A stretch of 64,000 bases of DNA from an uncultured Eggerthellaceae bacterium (GTDB taxonomy: Bacteria > Actinomycetota > Coriobacteriia > Coriobacteriales > Eggerthellaceae): positions 18,733 through 82,732 of the forward strand of contig CAKUFS010000008.1 in assembly GCA_934648845.1 (NCBI GenBank). The letters are read 5' to 3'. Of the stretch, positions 35,542 through 45,399 are shown piece after piece. Positions within the stretch are counted from its first letter, which is position 1, and the number at the start of each line of letters is the position of its first letter. Below the pieces are notes generated by a model. The model saw only the letters and a list, made by a program, of their open reading frames with translations. It was not told the origin of the DNA and made no database searches. The position numbers and the translations under genes are program-made.

Positions 35542-38500
35542 TTATATTCCCTTAACAACCTCCACAACGAAATTCGCGTTTTCCGCAAGAATCTCGGGAT
35601 CAATGTTGTCAGCAACATCGTTTGCTTGCGCGTAGAGCGCCGGTTTTGTGCCATCCGTGCCTACCAGGTGCATTGCTTGCAGGCCATTGCGAAGTGCCGT
35701 GGAAGCAGCGCTTTCCTGCCAAAGGATAGACGTGGTGTCCACCGGCACACCCGACACCTGCGAAGCATGCTTTGCATAGCGCTTCATGCGCGAAGATGCC
35801 GCGACAGGCTTCAAAATGCCTTCACGCGCCACGGTGCACAACGCGCCGGCACCCAAAGAATCAAGCTCGACCACAATGGCGCCACGCAAGTCGGGGCGGT
35901 GAGCTTCGATAAACTCTTCCATACCAGCATGGCAATCAGTTTCAGCACCCAACGCCACAAACCACACTTCGGTATCAATGCCGCCCGCGCGGAAGTCTTC
36001 AATCCGCTGCTGAACTGCATCCAGCTCGCCTTCGGAAACAGCAGAAACAGAACCCGTTGCGCCACTGTCTTCTTCCGAACCATAGCGGTCGGCAATCAGC
36101 TGGCACACGCGTGCGTACTCTTCGTTTTCGGCGGCACGAGAATCCTGATGCGGCGCATAATCGCCGTGATCGTCCGCGAATTCATCGTTCTCACGGTAAT
36201 CGTCCTCGTACCCGTACTGATCGCGCGTATCGTAGCGCTCGTCATCGCGCGTGCGCGCAGAACGGCTGCTGCGATTACCCGCGGCTCCACGACCCGACTT
36301 CGAAGCACCCTTATCATCCTTGCCGCCCGGCAGCGAACCACGCACGCGCGAAGCAGCATCGGCAGCGTTGCCAGCCAAGTCAGACAACTTGCTTGAGAAC
36401 GCGCCTCCCTTCCACGTGCGGTCATCGTCATCATCGCCGTTGAAGAACGACGAGAAGTCGTTGTCGTCGTAATCGAAATCATCATCGGCGTAATCAGCAT
36501 CATCGTACGCAGCAACGCTGTCGAATGCTTTCGTCGAATACGAATCATCGTACACATCGTAGTCGTCATCGTATTCGTAATCGCCATCCGAACGATACTC
36601 GTCGGCATCGTCGTCGTAGCTATCTTCTTCGCTGTAGCTATCCCAGGCGCCATGGGAGGCAGCATCGTGGGCGCCATAACTCGAATCATCATCGTTGCCC
36701 CAGCTATGGGCGGGCGCTTGCTCTTCTTTCTTCTTGTGGCTAAAGAGCTTATCGAAAATGCCAAAGCCGCGCTTTTTCGGCATGTCAACATATTCGGGAC
36801 CCGCATACGCACCGGTCTCCGTGTAGTTTTCTTCGAACGCCGAATCATCAACGTCATCAACAAAGAGCTCTTCCTCATTAGCAACGTCCAAGGTCAATGC
36901 CTCGGTCACCGGCGCGAAGGAACCCGTTGCACCCGCAACCGGCTCAAACACTTGCGTTTCAGGAACACGCTCGAACATGCCGGAAAGCGAAGGCAAGCTT
37001 GTACGCAAATCCGCCTGAGACGGAGTTGCGGTATCGATTGACGGAATCATGGTAAGCAGGCTCTTTGCGGCGGTCTCGCCCGACTCTTCCGCCTCTGCCA
37101 GCGGCGCGCGCTGCTTTTGGATATCCACCACGGGAAGGGATCCCGTCACACTCAAGTCGGGCAACGTCAGCGGCTGACGCGACTGCTCGGACGCAACGGG
37201 CTGAGCCACCACGGTATCGCCCGTGCGGGCGCCCACGGCAGCAGCCATGAAGTAGTCCATGGAAATGGGAGCAGGCTCGGCCGGCTGTTGCTCTGCAGCG
37301 GGCTCAGCGGATGCATCCACGGAAGGAATATCCATCAGCGGCGTAAGCGGTTCTGCAACGGGAATAGAATTTGCATCCGCAGGCGAAGCGGGCTGCACGG
37401 TTTCAACAATCTCGGGAAGCGCCGTTGAAGTCGGCGCGCCAATGGTGGCGTCCACAAACTCCCCTTGCTCCACGGAAGCCTGGGCGGCCGCAGCGGGCGC
37501 GGCAGCGGAGTCGGCCGCCAGCGTTGCAGGTGCGGCTACCCCCTGAGGAGAGGAATATGCTTCCGGCTGCGCGGCAAAAGCGGCTTCTGCGGTTGCGGTA
37601 GGCGCAGCAGCGGGTTCGGGCTCGACAACAGCGGCAGTCGCAGCAGGTGCAGAAACAGGCTTCTGACCTGCGCGGGCGGCAGCAAAATTCTGCTTGAACT
37701 GCTGATCAAGCGACGGCATTTCATCCCTATCCAAGAAAGATGTTTCCCGTGAAACATCATCCAAACGCTGCTCGGCAGCTTCAAGCGCCATTGCGAACGT
37801 AGAGCGTTTGATCTCGGTAGGAGCAGCATTTGCCGGCTCTTTGCGACGCGCGGCGGCAAGACCCGCGGAAAACCAACTGGGAACTTCGTTTGCGGGGGCA
37901 GGTTCGGGCGCTGCAGCAACCGGCGCTGCGGCTTCCTGCTCGAAAGCGCCATCCATCGCACCCATGCCGGCAGCGGCGGCATCTACAATCTCGCCACGCA
38001 CGGCGTCAACGGCAAACCCGGCAGCCGCACCAGCAGCAACCGCAGCGGGAACAGCCATGGCAGCTGCAGCACCCGCGGCGCCCACAACGCCAGCTCCAGC
38101 AGCAATACCCGCGGCAGAAGCGCCTTGCGTCTGCGGCTGCACACCCATCGGCGCTTGAGATTCATCAAAGCCTTGCGAAGCGCCCGACGCCACGACAGGC
38201 TGCGGCTCCCAAGCTGCATCGGGTGTCGCGGCGGCAGCGCTGGCAGCAGTTCCGGCAGCACCGGCCGCGTCAACGGGAACAGCAAGAGGCGCGCCAAAGG
38301 CATCAACAGGCGTGCCTTCCTCGTAGATGAGTTGCGCTCCTTCGGGAACAACGCCCTGCTCATACGCTTCTTGCGCGCCGTGAATCACCGGCTGCTCATC
38401 AGCGGCGGCCTGCGTAATACGACGCGCCACTTCCAGCATAACGGCAATACCCGATGCGCTGCTGTTTGCACCGTCGTTCAAACCCGACGCCTTCTCCATG

Positions 38501-39135
38501 GCGAAAGAAATCGCGGGCAGCGCGGCAGCAAGGCAAATCATCACCAGCAAAATGGTGGTAATAACGAACGCAACGCCGGTGGAATGCAGGAAAAATATCG
38601 ATCTAATCAGCAAGAATACGGGCAGAACAACCATGCCGATGCGCGCGGCTTTTGCAAGCACGGGCATGGCTGCTAAAAACGGAGGATTGAGCTCGGGGCG
38701 AACGGAGCCACTATCGGTGCGCGCCACCAGAACAACTTTGCGACGGCGGCCCTTGCCCTCTTGAGCCGAAGGGGGCACGTAGCGAGCAACAACATTTTGG
38801 CTGATGCCCTTATCAAGAAACTTTGAAAGAATCGGCTTGCCCAGCTCTTCCGACATGAAGAGCACGGCGCAAATAAAGGAAACAATCACGGCAGGCAGCG
38901 CAATGACCGGCACAAACAGCGAAACGAGCGCAAGAATCACCGCCAACGCAGAACAGAGCAAACGCGTTTTCTTGTGCGACACCGACCCTTGGAATTCTTC
39001 GATTTCCGCAGGAAGTCCCAGCTCTTCGAACTCACGCGCAATGTACAGTGCAGCTTGCTGTTCTTCCTCGGTGGCAACAGGACGCGGCCCAATTTCAGAA
39101 GCCAAATGCTCGACGGTTTTTATCATTTCAGCCAT
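35542..39135 (-). CDS. Degenerate M28-type peptidase fold with four TM helices and a giant disordered insert
   Basis: 1,197 residues. An N-terminal M28-like half (1-250) is interrupted by two TM pairs (about 58-95 and 175-222) and reaches ANSSASGIAVMLEVARR, where M28 enzymes have a metal-binding Asp (NDNASG). About 750 residues of Ala/Pro/Glu then Asp/Tyr/Ser-rich low complexity follow. The C-terminal half (about 1,035-1,197) contains WFVALGAETDCHAG, VELDSLGAG and ANDVADNIDPE, aligned with the rest of the M28 core. Several metal ligands look substituted, so it is probably not an active aminopeptidase. It may act as a membrane scaffold. A one-mismatch parS-like site is embedded in the coding sequence. 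Upstream is AT-rich with TATAAT at 39192-39187. Confidence 0.75.
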   Translation of the reverse strand: MAEMIKTVEHLASEIGPRPVATEEEQQAALYIAREFEELGLPAEIEEFQGSVSHKKTRLLCSALAVILALVSLFVPVIALPAVIVSFICAVLFMSEELGKPILSKFLDKGISQNVVARYVPPSAQEGKGRRRKVVLVARTDSGSVRPELNPPFLAAMPVLAKAARIGMVVLPVFLLIRSIFFLHSTGVAFVITTILLVMICLAAALPAISFAMEKASGLNDGANSSASGIAVMLEVARRITQAAADEQPVIHGAQEAYEQGVVPEGAQLIYEEGTPVDAFGAPLAVPVDAAGAAGTAASAAAATPDAAWEPQPVVASGASQGFDESQAPMGVQPQTQGASAAGIAAGAGVVGAAGAAAAMAVPAAVAAGAAAGFAVDAVRGEIVDAAAAGMGAMDGAFEQEAAAPVAAAPEPAPANEVPSWFSAGLAAARRKEPANAAPTEIKRSTFAMALEAAEQRLDDVSRETSFLDRDEMPSLDQQFKQNFAAARAGQKPVSAPAATAAVVEPEPAAAPTATAEAAFAAQPEAYSSPQGVAAPATLAADSAAAPAAAAQASVEQGEFVDATIGAPTSTALPEIVETVQPASPADANSIPVAEPLTPLMDIPSVDASAEPAAEQQPAEPAPISMDYFMAAAVGARTGDTVVAQPVASEQSRQPLTLPDLSVTGSLPVVDIQKQRAPLAEAEESGETAAKSLLTMIPSIDTATPSQADLRTSLPSLSGMFERVPETQVFEPVAGATGSFAPVTEALTLDVANEEELFVDDVDDSAFEENYTETGAYAGPEYVDMPKKRGFGIFDKLFSHKKKEEQAPAHSWGNDDDSSYGAHDAASHGAWDSYSEEDSYDDDADEYRSDGDYEYDDDYDVYDDSYSTKAFDSVAAYDDADYADDDFDYDDNDFSSFFNGDDDDDRTWKGGAFSSKLSDLAGNAADAASRVRGSLPGGKDDKGASKSGRGAAGNRSSRSARTRDDERYDTRDQYGYEDDYRENDEFADDHGDYAPHQDSRAAENEEYARVCQLIADRYGSEEDSGATGSVSAVSEGELDAVQQRIEDFRAGGIDTEVWFVALGAETDCHAGMEEFIEAHRPDLRGAIVVELDSLGAGALCTVAREGILKPVAASSRMKRYAKHASQVSGVPVDTTSILWQESAASTALRNGLQAMHLVGTDGTKPALYAQANDVADNIDPEILAENANFVVEVVKGI
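37741..37756. other. parS-like site, one mismatch, inside a coding region
   Basis: TGTTTCCCGTGAAACA, one base off the perfect palindrome. On the coding strand it spells part of DVSRETS in the disordered region of the M28-like protein, so the codons are compatible with both uses. Confidence 0.65.
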
Positions 39136-39218
39136 AAGTGACCTTTCGCATGCGTAAAAGCCCAGTTGTTTGGGTATATTCTAATTAATTATACACTGAT
39201 AATTCCAACGGGACATGG

Positions 39219-40592
39219 TTAAGAGGAAGTCGAACGAAGATATTCACGAAGCTCGGTATCAAGAGAGGCCGCTTCGGTCAGTAATTCGTTGTATTGGCCC
39301 TTGAATTCGTCCACTTTTTCGAAGAAGGGGTCGGTTGCAAGCGTCGTAATATCAGCGGTAAATGAATTCGCTTGCGAAACAGCACTGCTATCGCAGCTGT
39401 TGTACTCATCGCTTTCCGTGGTAGCCAAATCAACGTCTTCTGCTTCGATTGCCTCGCAGGCCGCAATCAAGTGGTCAAGCGCTTCAATACGTATCTCAAT
39501 ATACGCAGTATAATCAGATAATGCCAGTTCAGGGTACTGTTTATTCAAACTTGCCAGTTCGGTTTTAGCTTGCTTGAACTCCGAACGTGCCGTTTCAGCG
39601 CCCGTCTTCGTTTGCGCAACGGAATCGGAATCAAGCGCCGAGAACGCGGAAACAAGCTGACGCACGCTGGCATCGGCTGCAAGTAAGTTATTCCAAGCAT
39701 CGCTTAATTCATTGCATTGTTGATCAACGGCAAGCGCCTGCTCGATCATTGAAGAGCCCAACGTGAGCATGGAGCGCCGTGCCTCAATGGCCGCCAACGT
39801 ATTCTGAGCTGCTTGAACGTCTTTTTCATCGGTAAGCGAAGATTGCACGCGCTTTACCAGCGTTTCGGCATTGCTCAAATGCTGACGCGCCGTGGGAAGC
39901 TTTTCCTGCACGGTTTTCATCGCGGCAAGTGATTCGTCGCTCAACATGTCCGAGAACGAGGCGTCCATTTCCGAAAGAATCTCATCGGCTTCAACAACCT
40001 CCGAAAGAGAAGACGTCAAAACTTGCTGGTAGGATTGATTGAGCAAGTACCCCTCGTAATAGCCGCGCGCCAGGGAATATACGCCCACGGCAGCTGCGGC
40101 TATAATCAGGCACGCAAGACCCACCACACCCACACGACGCGTGGTGCGGGCGCGCTGCTTCTTTTTTTCAGGAGAAGCCGCATGAGCTGCGGAAATATCA
40201 GTGGCGCGTGCCTTGCTGCGGCGGGAGGCGGTTGCCGAGCCAACAGCGGATCCCGTGAAATCTTCCGTAAAACCACTGGTAACGGTTCCGCCGGAAATGG
40301 CGTTGCTGCCCAACGAGACCGTGCCCGTGGGATCGTGTTCAACGGCAGCAGATGCAAATTCACCCGATGACAAGGGCAAACCTTCTTCACGTTTAGGCGC
40401 GCCCTTTATTTTTTTCTTTCCTGGAAGAGAGAAAAGCGCAATTTTACCCAATGGGTTTCCGTGCTTAGGCTGATTCGCCGCGTCTTGGCGCTGCTTTTTC
40501 GCATCCAAAACGCTGAACGAAATCTCGTTCGACGTACCCACCGTGTTATTTTTCACATGCAAACTATGCATGCCGAACTTGCGCGCCGTCAT
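39219..40592 (-). CDS. Membrane-anchored coiled-coil protein of unknown function
   Basis: 457 residues. A basic, disordered cytoplasmic region (1-150) ends in KKKQRARTTRR. One TM helix (about 154-176, VGVVGLACLIIAAAAVGVYSL) leads to an extracellular helical region (about 180-450) rich in heptad-like Leu/Ala/Glu spacing. No enzyme motif was seen. It starts 5 bases after the stop of the exonuclease-helicase gene and so is its operon partner. The topology resembles envelope proteins such as septum or chain-forming regulators, but there is no specific similarity I can name. Confidence 0.75.
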   Translation of the reverse strand: MTARKFGMHSLHVKNNTVGTSNEISFSVLDAKKQRQDAANQPKHGNPLGKIALFSLPGKKKIKGAPKREEGLPLSSGEFASAAVEHDPTGTVSLGSNAISGGTVTSGFTEDFTGSAVGSATASRRSKARATDISAAHAASPEKKKQRARTTRRVGVVGLACLIIAAAAVGVYSLARGYYEGYLLNQSYQQVLTSSLSEVVEADEILSEMDASFSDMLSDESLAAMKTVQEKLPTARQHLSNAETLVKRVQSSLTDEKDVQAAQNTLAAIEARRSMLTLGSSMIEQALAVDQQCNELSDAWNNLLAADASVRQLVSAFSALDSDSVAQTKTGAETARSEFKQAKTELASLNKQYPELALSDYTAYIEIRIEALDHLIAACEAIEAEDVDLATTESDEYNSCDSSAVSQANSFTADITTLATDPFFEKVDEFKGQYNELLTEAASLDTELREYLRSTSS

Positions 40593-40597
40593 GGACG

Positions 40598-43570
40598 TTA
40601 TTCCTGGTTCTTCCGAATGTCAGCAACAATTTCCGCGCAAGTCATGATCTTGACGTTTTTGCTGGGCATTGAGCGCAGGAACGTCTTTCCATACCCCTTG
40701 GAAAGCAGGCGATGGTCGGCAAGAATAAGAATTCCCTGGTCGGTGTTAGTGCGAATCAAGCGTCCTGCTGCCTGCTTCATTTCAATCACGGCAGCCGGCA
40801 ACACATAATGGCGCCACGCGTCGGCATCGCGCGAACCGCGCTCGCATGACAGCGGGTCGGTGGGCTTCGCAAACGGCAATTTCGGCACAATCACACCGCG
40901 CAATGTGGAACCCGGTGCGTCAAAACCTTCCCAAAAGCTCTTCAGCGCGAACAGTGAAAGCTGCTTATTCGACAGGAACTCATCGCGCAGGCCTTTAACG
41001 GAAACGCCCCATTTCTGGCATACCAGACGCAAATCCGCTTCTTTGAGCTGGGGATTTACCGCTTCGTAGCAAGCATCCATCTCACGACGATTCGTGAAAA
41101 GCGTGAGCATAGAACCATTTTGCGCCAAATGAGCCGCTACAAGCAGCTTTTGCAAATGTGCCAGGTAGCTGCGTTCGGCGGGGTCGGGCATATCGCTGGG
41201 CACGTAGATGGTCATGTTGTTGTCAAAATCGAAGCTGGAATCAAGCCTGAGCGTAGCGGCCTGGGAATTCTCGCTTTGGTTGAGGCCCATGGCGTTCTCG
41301 AACGCCTCAAAACTCTCGCCAATGGCAACGGTTGCCGAAGCGTACACAACGGAATGCGTGCGCTGGTACAGCGAATCCTCCAGCATGAAGCCCATGTTCA
41401 GCGGCAACGCTTCAATGCAGTCAACGAAGCGGTCTTTCTTGTGCGAAATCGTAGCAGAATACGCATATAACTCAGAAGGTTTCGAGAACACGGTCTCGCA
41501 CACATCAAGCACTTCGCGCAACGAAAGCGCAATAACGGCAATCTCTCGCTGAAGGGCCGCAGCGGCGGCATCTTCCTCAAGATAGACAACAAGCTCCTGA
41601 CAAGCAGAAATAAGTTTTTCGGAAGCATTTTGCACCGCTAAGGCACGTGCACTCAACTCCATGAAACGCTGACCCTTACGCACCTCATCGTTGATCCACA
41701 AATCAACGAATTCGTAGTTCTTATTACGCGCGGTGTCGTAATACAGCAGCTCCTTAACCTGCGGAACGAACTCTTTTACCGCCTCATTGAACTCTTTACC
41801 TGCAGAAAACGCTTTTCCCGTCAGGGCATACAGCAGATTCTCCTGGCTTTCATCTTTCGTGGCGGCAGCGCGGCGCTGCACGCGCGCGAAAATATTGCGG
41901 CTATCATCAGACGCCACTTTATGAGCAATGTTGACCAACTCTTCAGACGAAAGCTTGCTAGAGAAGGCCTTGCGCGCTTCTTGCTCTGCTCCATGGGCCT
42001 CATCAACCACCCAATAGCGAATCGGCGGCAGCAAGCCACCATCAGCTGCAAGATCGCAGAAAAGCAGGCTGTGGTTTGTCACCACAATGTCTGCCGCTGC
42101 AGCCTTGCGGCGTGAACCGTGCACAAAGCAGCTCGCGCCGTAATACGGGCATTTGCGACGCAGGCATTCTTGGCTTCCGCACGTAATGGACCAGCGCGGA
42201 AGCAGGCGATAGTCAATCTTCAGCGTGTCAATGTCGCTGTATTCCGACTGCTCGATGAAAGAGAGAAGCGCTGCAGCCGCAACGGCGCAGGTCGTTTGCT
42301 TATCGCCCAACATGCGATCAAATTGGTGTTCAGCCACCAAATGCTCAATTTTGCGCAAGCAGGGGTAATGCGAGAATCCCTTCAAGGCGGCATACGTAAG
42401 GCCGCCCAGCGCTTTGTCAAGCAAGGGAAGCTCGTGATAAATCAGTTGGTCAAGCAACGCATTTGTTTTCGTTGCAACACCAACCGTTATGTTGTTTTTC
42501 TTCGCCAAAAGCGCTGCGGGAAGCAAATACGCCATGGATTTGCCCACGCCAGTACCGGCCTCCACAACCAGATTTTCCGATTGCTCGAACGCCTTTCCCA
42601 CCGCGCATGACATCTGACATTGCTCGTCACGACGCTCAAACTGTTGGTAAAGGCCGCCAACAAGACCGCCTTCGCTGAATGCTGCTGCAATTTCCTCTTG
42701 CGAAGGCGCTTTGATGCCCACCAACGGATCATCGGCCAGCGTCTCGGCATCGGCACGCGATTTCAAATCGCAGGCGCTGACCGCTTCCCTGCGCGTACCA
42801 CGCAGCGAGAAATGAGGAACCGTTTCGCCTTGCGCGGCGGCGGCTTTTTCGTTCTGCTGGTTGAAATAATCGAACACAACCTGGGTCTGCCACTCTTCGG
42901 GAGTCGCAAAACCCGCAATCAGCGCAACAAGGGGTGCGGGCATGGATGCAATAGCCGCCAACAGCACCGGAAGCACCGCACAGGTTGCTTCCACATCGGC
43001 ATCGGCACGATGCGTTGAAAGCGGCAGGTCGAAAGCGCGCACCAGGTCAAGCAAACGATGCGACTTCAAGCGCGGCAGGCCAACGCGCGCCAAATCAAGC
43101 GAGTCCACCCAAGTGTTTTCGAGAAGAGGATAACCAGCCGGATGCTTCGTGGTAAAGGTGCGGTCGAAATCAGCATTGTGCGCCACGCAAATGGCATCGC
43201 CCACAAATTCAACCAGCTGTTCCAACGCCTCGTTCGGCGTTGGTGCACCGGCGATGTCTTCCTGAGAGATATGCGTCAAGTGGACAATTTCTTCAGGAAT
43301 TTCCTTGCCTGGATCAACAAACGTGTTGAACCACGCAATGATTTTGCCGCCTTCTACACGGGCAGCAGCAATCTGAATCAAATCATCGTGGTTATACGAC
43401 AGACCAGTGGTTTCCGTATCGATAACCACCACGTTATTGCTGAATATACCAAAATCGGCCGCTTGCGCAGCCTCTTTCAATGCTCCATAGCGCCTGCAAA
43501 CACTCTCAGGAGTGCCGTCGCAGATAAATTCTTGCAGGGAAGCGCTTATTCCCGTAATGTGTCTTTCCAT
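40598..43570 (-). CDS. dinG: DnaQ-like exonuclease fused to DinG/XPD-type Fe-S helicase
   Basis: 990 residues from the ATG at 43570; a GTG 19 codons earlier is possible, and neither has a strong ribosome site. The N-terminus (about 25-200) is a DEDDh 3'-5' exonuclease: VVIDTETTGL, AHNADFD and HRADADVEAT. The helicase follows: Walker A VEAGTGVGKSMAYLLP (about 330), four cysteines in TCGSQECLRRKCPYYGASC (about 470) fit for a 4Fe-4S cluster, DEAH box VVDEAHGAEQ, and C-terminal motif VI-type QAAGRLIRTNTDQG. DinG helicases unwind 5' overhang DNA and R-loops. Fusion to an exonuclease is known in Firmicutes DinG, which often lack the Fe-S cysteines; here both are present. Confidence 0.92.
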   Translation of the reverse strand: MERHITGISASLQEFICDGTPESVCRRYGALKEAAQAADFGIFSNNVVVIDTETTGLSYNHDDLIQIAAARVEGGKIIAWFNTFVDPGKEIPEEIVHLTHISQEDIAGAPTPNEALEQLVEFVGDAICVAHNADFDRTFTTKHPAGYPLLENTWVDSLDLARVGLPRLKSHRLLDLVRAFDLPLSTHRADADVEATCAVLPVLLAAIASMPAPLVALIAGFATPEEWQTQVVFDYFNQQNEKAAAAQGETVPHFSLRGTRREAVSACDLKSRADAETLADDPLVGIKAPSQEEIAAAFSEGGLVGGLYQQFERRDEQCQMSCAVGKAFEQSENLVVEAGTGVGKSMAYLLPAALLAKKNNITVGVATKTNALLDQLIYHELPLLDKALGGLTYAALKGFSHYPCLRKIEHLVAEHQFDRMLGDKQTTCAVAAAALLSFIEQSEYSDIDTLKIDYRLLPRWSITCGSQECLRRKCPYYGASCFVHGSRRKAAAADIVVTNHSLLFCDLAADGGLLPPIRYWVVDEAHGAEQEARKAFSSKLSSEELVNIAHKVASDDSRNIFARVQRRAAATKDESQENLLYALTGKAFSAGKEFNEAVKEFVPQVKELLYYDTARNKNYEFVDLWINDEVRKGQRFMELSARALAVQNASEKLISACQELVVYLEEDAAAAALQREIAVIALSLREVLDVCETVFSKPSELYAYSATISHKKDRFVDCIEALPLNMGFMLEDSLYQRTHSVVYASATVAIGESFEAFENAMGLNQSENSQAATLRLDSSFDFDNNMTIYVPSDMPDPAERSYLAHLQKLLVAAHLAQNGSMLTLFTNRREMDACYEAVNPQLKEADLRLVCQKWGVSVKGLRDEFLSNKQLSLFALKSFWEGFDAPGSTLRGVIVPKLPFAKPTDPLSCERGSRDADAWRHYVLPAAVIEMKQAAGRLIRTNTDQGILILADHRLLSKGYGKTFLRSMPSKNVKIMTCAEIVADIRKNQE

Positions 43571-43644
43571 AGTGAGAAGCGTACCATCTCTTACTCTTTC
43601 ATACAAACCATTACCCCGAAAAACCACGGTATCAGGAGTTTTTC

Positions 43645-44289
43645 ATGCTTAACGACTTTTGCTACAGCACTTATGCACGTTTTGAGACGGAATCGCGCGC
43701 GCAAGGTGCGGCGCTTATGGGCGGCGACCACCTTATTGGCGATATTTACACCCTTGAACCCGAATTGCAGGAAGATCGTTCGTATCGCATTTGGTTGGTT
43801 AATCGTTTTGGCGCAAAAGTTGCCTTCCTTGCTGCCAACGAAGAGCATCGAATCCTTTCTTTACAGGCACGCGGATGGACCCTGCGCGCGCTTTTATCGT
43901 TTGTTGCTTTAGGACAAGATCCCATCGGTTATTGGGGCGAAGTCGTTTTGCTCTGCAACGACCCCCATTACGACCATGAGTTCAACGCATTTGCCCTCAA
44001 TCTGCGCGAACTCATGGCTCAGGGCATTCGACCCGCTGTGGATTTCACCGAACAAGCCGCTCGTCAGATCATTGACTCCAAGGGAACATGGCTTCCTTCC
44101 GACCGCGTGGGGTCGCCGCGCATCGGAAAGGATTCCACTTTGGTGAAAACGCACCGCTCTACATCGGAAAAGCTCATCGAAGCGGGACGCCAGAAAAACA
44201 AGGGCTGTTATGCCACCACGATCATCATTTGGGTTATCGTCGCCGTTGCCTTGATTGCAGGCATTGCCAAGCTGCTTGGTTTGTTCTAG
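43645..44289 (+). CDS. Tail-anchored protein of unknown function
   Basis: 214 residues. The soluble N-terminal part (1-165) has no family I know (RSYRIWLVNRFGAKVAFLA; FVALGQDPIGYWGEVVLLCNDPHYDHEFNAF). A basic stretch and one C-terminal TM helix (about 190-210, TTIIIWVIVAVALIAGIAKL) suggest a tail-anchored topology with the domain in the cytoplasm. It is divergent from the exonuclease-helicase gene 75 bases away. Its stop codon overlaps the stop of ddl on the other strand. Confidence 0.75.
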   Translation: MLNDFCYSTYARFETESRAQGAALMGGDHLIGDIYTLEPELQEDRSYRIWLVNRFGAKVAFLAANEEHRILSLQARGWTLRALLSFVALGQDPIGYWGEVVLLCNDPHYDHEFNAFALNLRELMAQGIRPAVDFTEQAARQIIDSKGTWLPSDRVGSPRIGKDSTLVKTHRSTSEKLIEAGRQKNKGCYATTIIIWVIVAVALIAGIAKLLGLF

Positions 44290-45293
44290 CAGCTTTCTGC
44301 TTTTTCTTCCTGCAGGGCCTTCGCTTGGCGAACTTCCAAATTGTCACAGCAGTTTTCAAATGCCAAATCAATCAGGCGTTTAGCAAGTTGTGCGAAGGAA
44401 TACCCTTTTGCACGCGCGGCATCGGGCAAAAGCGATGTTTCCGTCATGCCCGGAATGGTATTCGTTTCAAGAATCCATGCCTCACCCTGGTCGTCAACAA
44501 TAAAATCAGAACGGGAAACACCCGCGCACCCCAACGCTTTGTGGGCGGCAATGGCCATACCCTGCAGTTTCGCGGAAAGATCATCAGGGATTGGCGCGGG
44601 GCACAAATGCTGAGAACCACCAGGTGCGTATTTCGCTTCGTAATCGTAATACGCGGACTGGGGAATAATCTGGATAACAGGCAGCGGCTCAATCTCATTG
44701 TTTCCAATAACGGCAACGGTAAATTCGCCACCTGCAACATATTGCTCGATGAGCGCTTCCTGACTGAAACTAAGCGCTTGTTGAACGGCATCAAGAATAG
44801 CTTCTTCCCCATCAACAATGTAAACGCCGTTGCTGCTGCCTTCCGAACAGGCTTTTACCACGCAATGTGATCCGATTTTCGCTAAAACTTCGTTTATATC
44901 AACGTCTTCAAGGCGCGTAAAAGATAAAGAGCCAGGTGTTTGAATGCCTGCTGCCTCATATACCATCTTCGATTTTGCTTTATTGATAGCAAGAGCGCTC
45001 GCCGCAACACCCGACCCAATATAGGGAATGCCCAGAATCTCCAGCATTCCTTGAATGGTGCCGTCTTCGCCGCCTTCGCCATGAAGAGCAAGGAACGCAA
45101 CATCAAAATGTCCGCTTACCAACGCGATAAGATCCTCTTTGACAGAAGGGTCGAGCATAGTGACGTGAAAACCGGCCTCAAGCAGTGCGGTCTGAGCTCC
45201 CTTGCCCGAAACAAGCGATACCGCTCGCTCGCCACTGGTGCCGCCGCAAAGCAGCGCAACATTGCATTCGGAAGGGTTTGTGTATGCAGCCAT
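44286..45293 (-). CDS. ddl: D-alanine--D-alanine ligase
   Basis: 335 residues. The N-terminal domain has LLCGGTSGERAVSLVSG and the catalytic HGEGGEDGTIQG (about 68-79). The ATP-grasp core includes INKAKSKMVYEAAG (about 104-117), the lid, and the metal-binding end LETNTIPGMTETS (about 275-287). It makes the D-Ala-D-Ala dipeptide for peptidoglycan precursors in the cytoplasm with ATP. AAGGAGCGCC region precedes the ATG. The catalytic loop carries Tyr/Phe choices typical of D-Ala (not D-Lac) ligases as far as I can judge, but this was not aligned. It is divergent from rlmN. Confidence 0.94.
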   Translation of the reverse strand: MAAYTNPSECNVALLCGGTSGERAVSLVSGKGAQTALLEAGFHVTMLDPSVKEDLIALVSGHFDVAFLALHGEGGEDGTIQGMLEILGIPYIGSGVAASALAINKAKSKMVYEAAGIQTPGSLSFTRLEDVDINEVLAKIGSHCVVKACSEGSSNGVYIVDGEEAILDAVQQALSFSQEALIEQYVAGGEFTVAVIGNNEIEPLPVIQIIPQSAYYDYEAKYAPGGSQHLCPAPIPDDLSAKLQGMAIAAHKALGCAGVSRSDFIVDDQGEAWILETNTIPGMTETSLLPDAARAKGYSFAQLAKRLIDLAFENCCDNLEVRQAKALQEEKAESC

Positions 45294-45399
45294 GTAAGGC
45301 GCTCCTTATTTCGAAATATCGTGAAATTCGTCGAGAAATGCCGTATATCAAGCTGTTCTCTTAAAACAGTGTTCCAAGTATAGCAAAGAGTCTTCTATA

